Source: Bacteroidales bacterium
Lineage (GTDB): Bacteria; Bacteroidota; Bacteroidia; Bacteroidales; UBA1556
Length of the DNA stretch: 5,708 bases
Assembly (NCBI GenBank): GCA_029939445.1
Contig: JAOZSY010000175.1
Span: 1 to 5,708, forward strand
Direction of reading: 5' to 3'
Below, piece after piece: positions 5,573 to 5,708 of the stretch (within the stretch, counting starts at the first letter, position 1; every line of letters starts with the position of its first letter). The notes under the pieces were generated by a model, which was not told the origin of the DNA, searched no databases, and saw nothing but the letters and a program-made list of their open reading frames with translations. The position numbers and the translations under genes are program-made.

Positions 5573-5708
5573 TTACTTTACGGTCCAACTAATGTCAACT
5601 ACTTTCCCCATTCTTAATACTTTAAGAGTATATTTATACCCTGTTTCTAAAGCATTTAGATAATCCAATGCTATCAATATATTATCAGGGCTATCAAGTT
5701 TCTTTCCT
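5573..5708 (-). CDS. C-terminal 44 residues of a probable PDZ-domain protein, cut by window edge
   Basis: Hand translation of the minus strand gives 44 residues ending in TAA at 5573-5575. The end reads YKYTLKVLRMGKVVDISWTVK, preceded by DNILIALDYLNALETG. The pattern of a short helix followed by Y-x-L-x-V-x-R-x-G-K and a last strand resembles the end of a PDZ domain, as found at the C-terminus of some Bacteroidota peptidases and retropepsin-like proteins. The body of the gene lies beyond the right edge, so no family is assigned. It converges on the radical SAM/DUF6873 unit and shares the hairpin terminator. The reading frame is open to the window edge, and codon use looks like that of its neighbours. 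Confidence 0.55.
   Translation of the reverse strand, partial: GKKLDSPDNILIALDYLNALETGYKYTLKVLRMGKVVDISWTVK

Overview
This 5.7-kb window is AT-rich chromosomal DNA, most likely from a member of the Bacteroidota. Three things suggest this. The NusB is about 320 residues, twice the usual length. Two TAAATTTG boxes match the Bacteroidota -7 consensus TAnnTTTG. The start codons are preceded by A/T-rich stretches with no clear Shine-Dalgarno sequence. No mobile-element gene, CRISPR array, rRNA or tRNA was seen.

Layout, left to right. On the minus strand lie the N-terminal 174 codons of dihydrolipoyl dehydrogenase (1-523, running off the left edge). Upstream of it, also on the minus strand, is a secreted M1-family zinc metallopeptidase (619-2490). 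A divergent intergenic region (2491-2668) follows, with a short inverted repeat and the promoter of the plus-strand gene nusB (2669-3634). A 206-bp spacer (3635-3840) is the least ordinary DNA here: it has a purine-rich array of 10-bp units followed by a REP-like TTCGACAAGCTCAGG element. Next come two overlapping plus-strand genes: an Elp3-like radical SAM protein of unknown function (3841-4848) and a DUF6873-type protein with a probable guanidino-modifying-enzyme (GME) fold (4832-5509). A strong, probably bidirectional hairpin terminator (5510-5564) closes this unit. It separates the pair from the last 44 codons of a convergent minus-strand gene that looks like the end of a PDZ domain (5573-5708).

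Functionally, the left half and nusB are housekeeping: 2-oxoacid dehydrogenase/glycine cleavage E3, extracytoplasmic peptide hydrolysis and rRNA transcription antitermination. The possibly undescribed system is the translationally coupled radical SAM/DUF6873 pair. Both proteins are recognisable as conserved families, but I know of no assigned reaction for either. The overlap and shared terminator suggest joint expression, but not a biochemical role.
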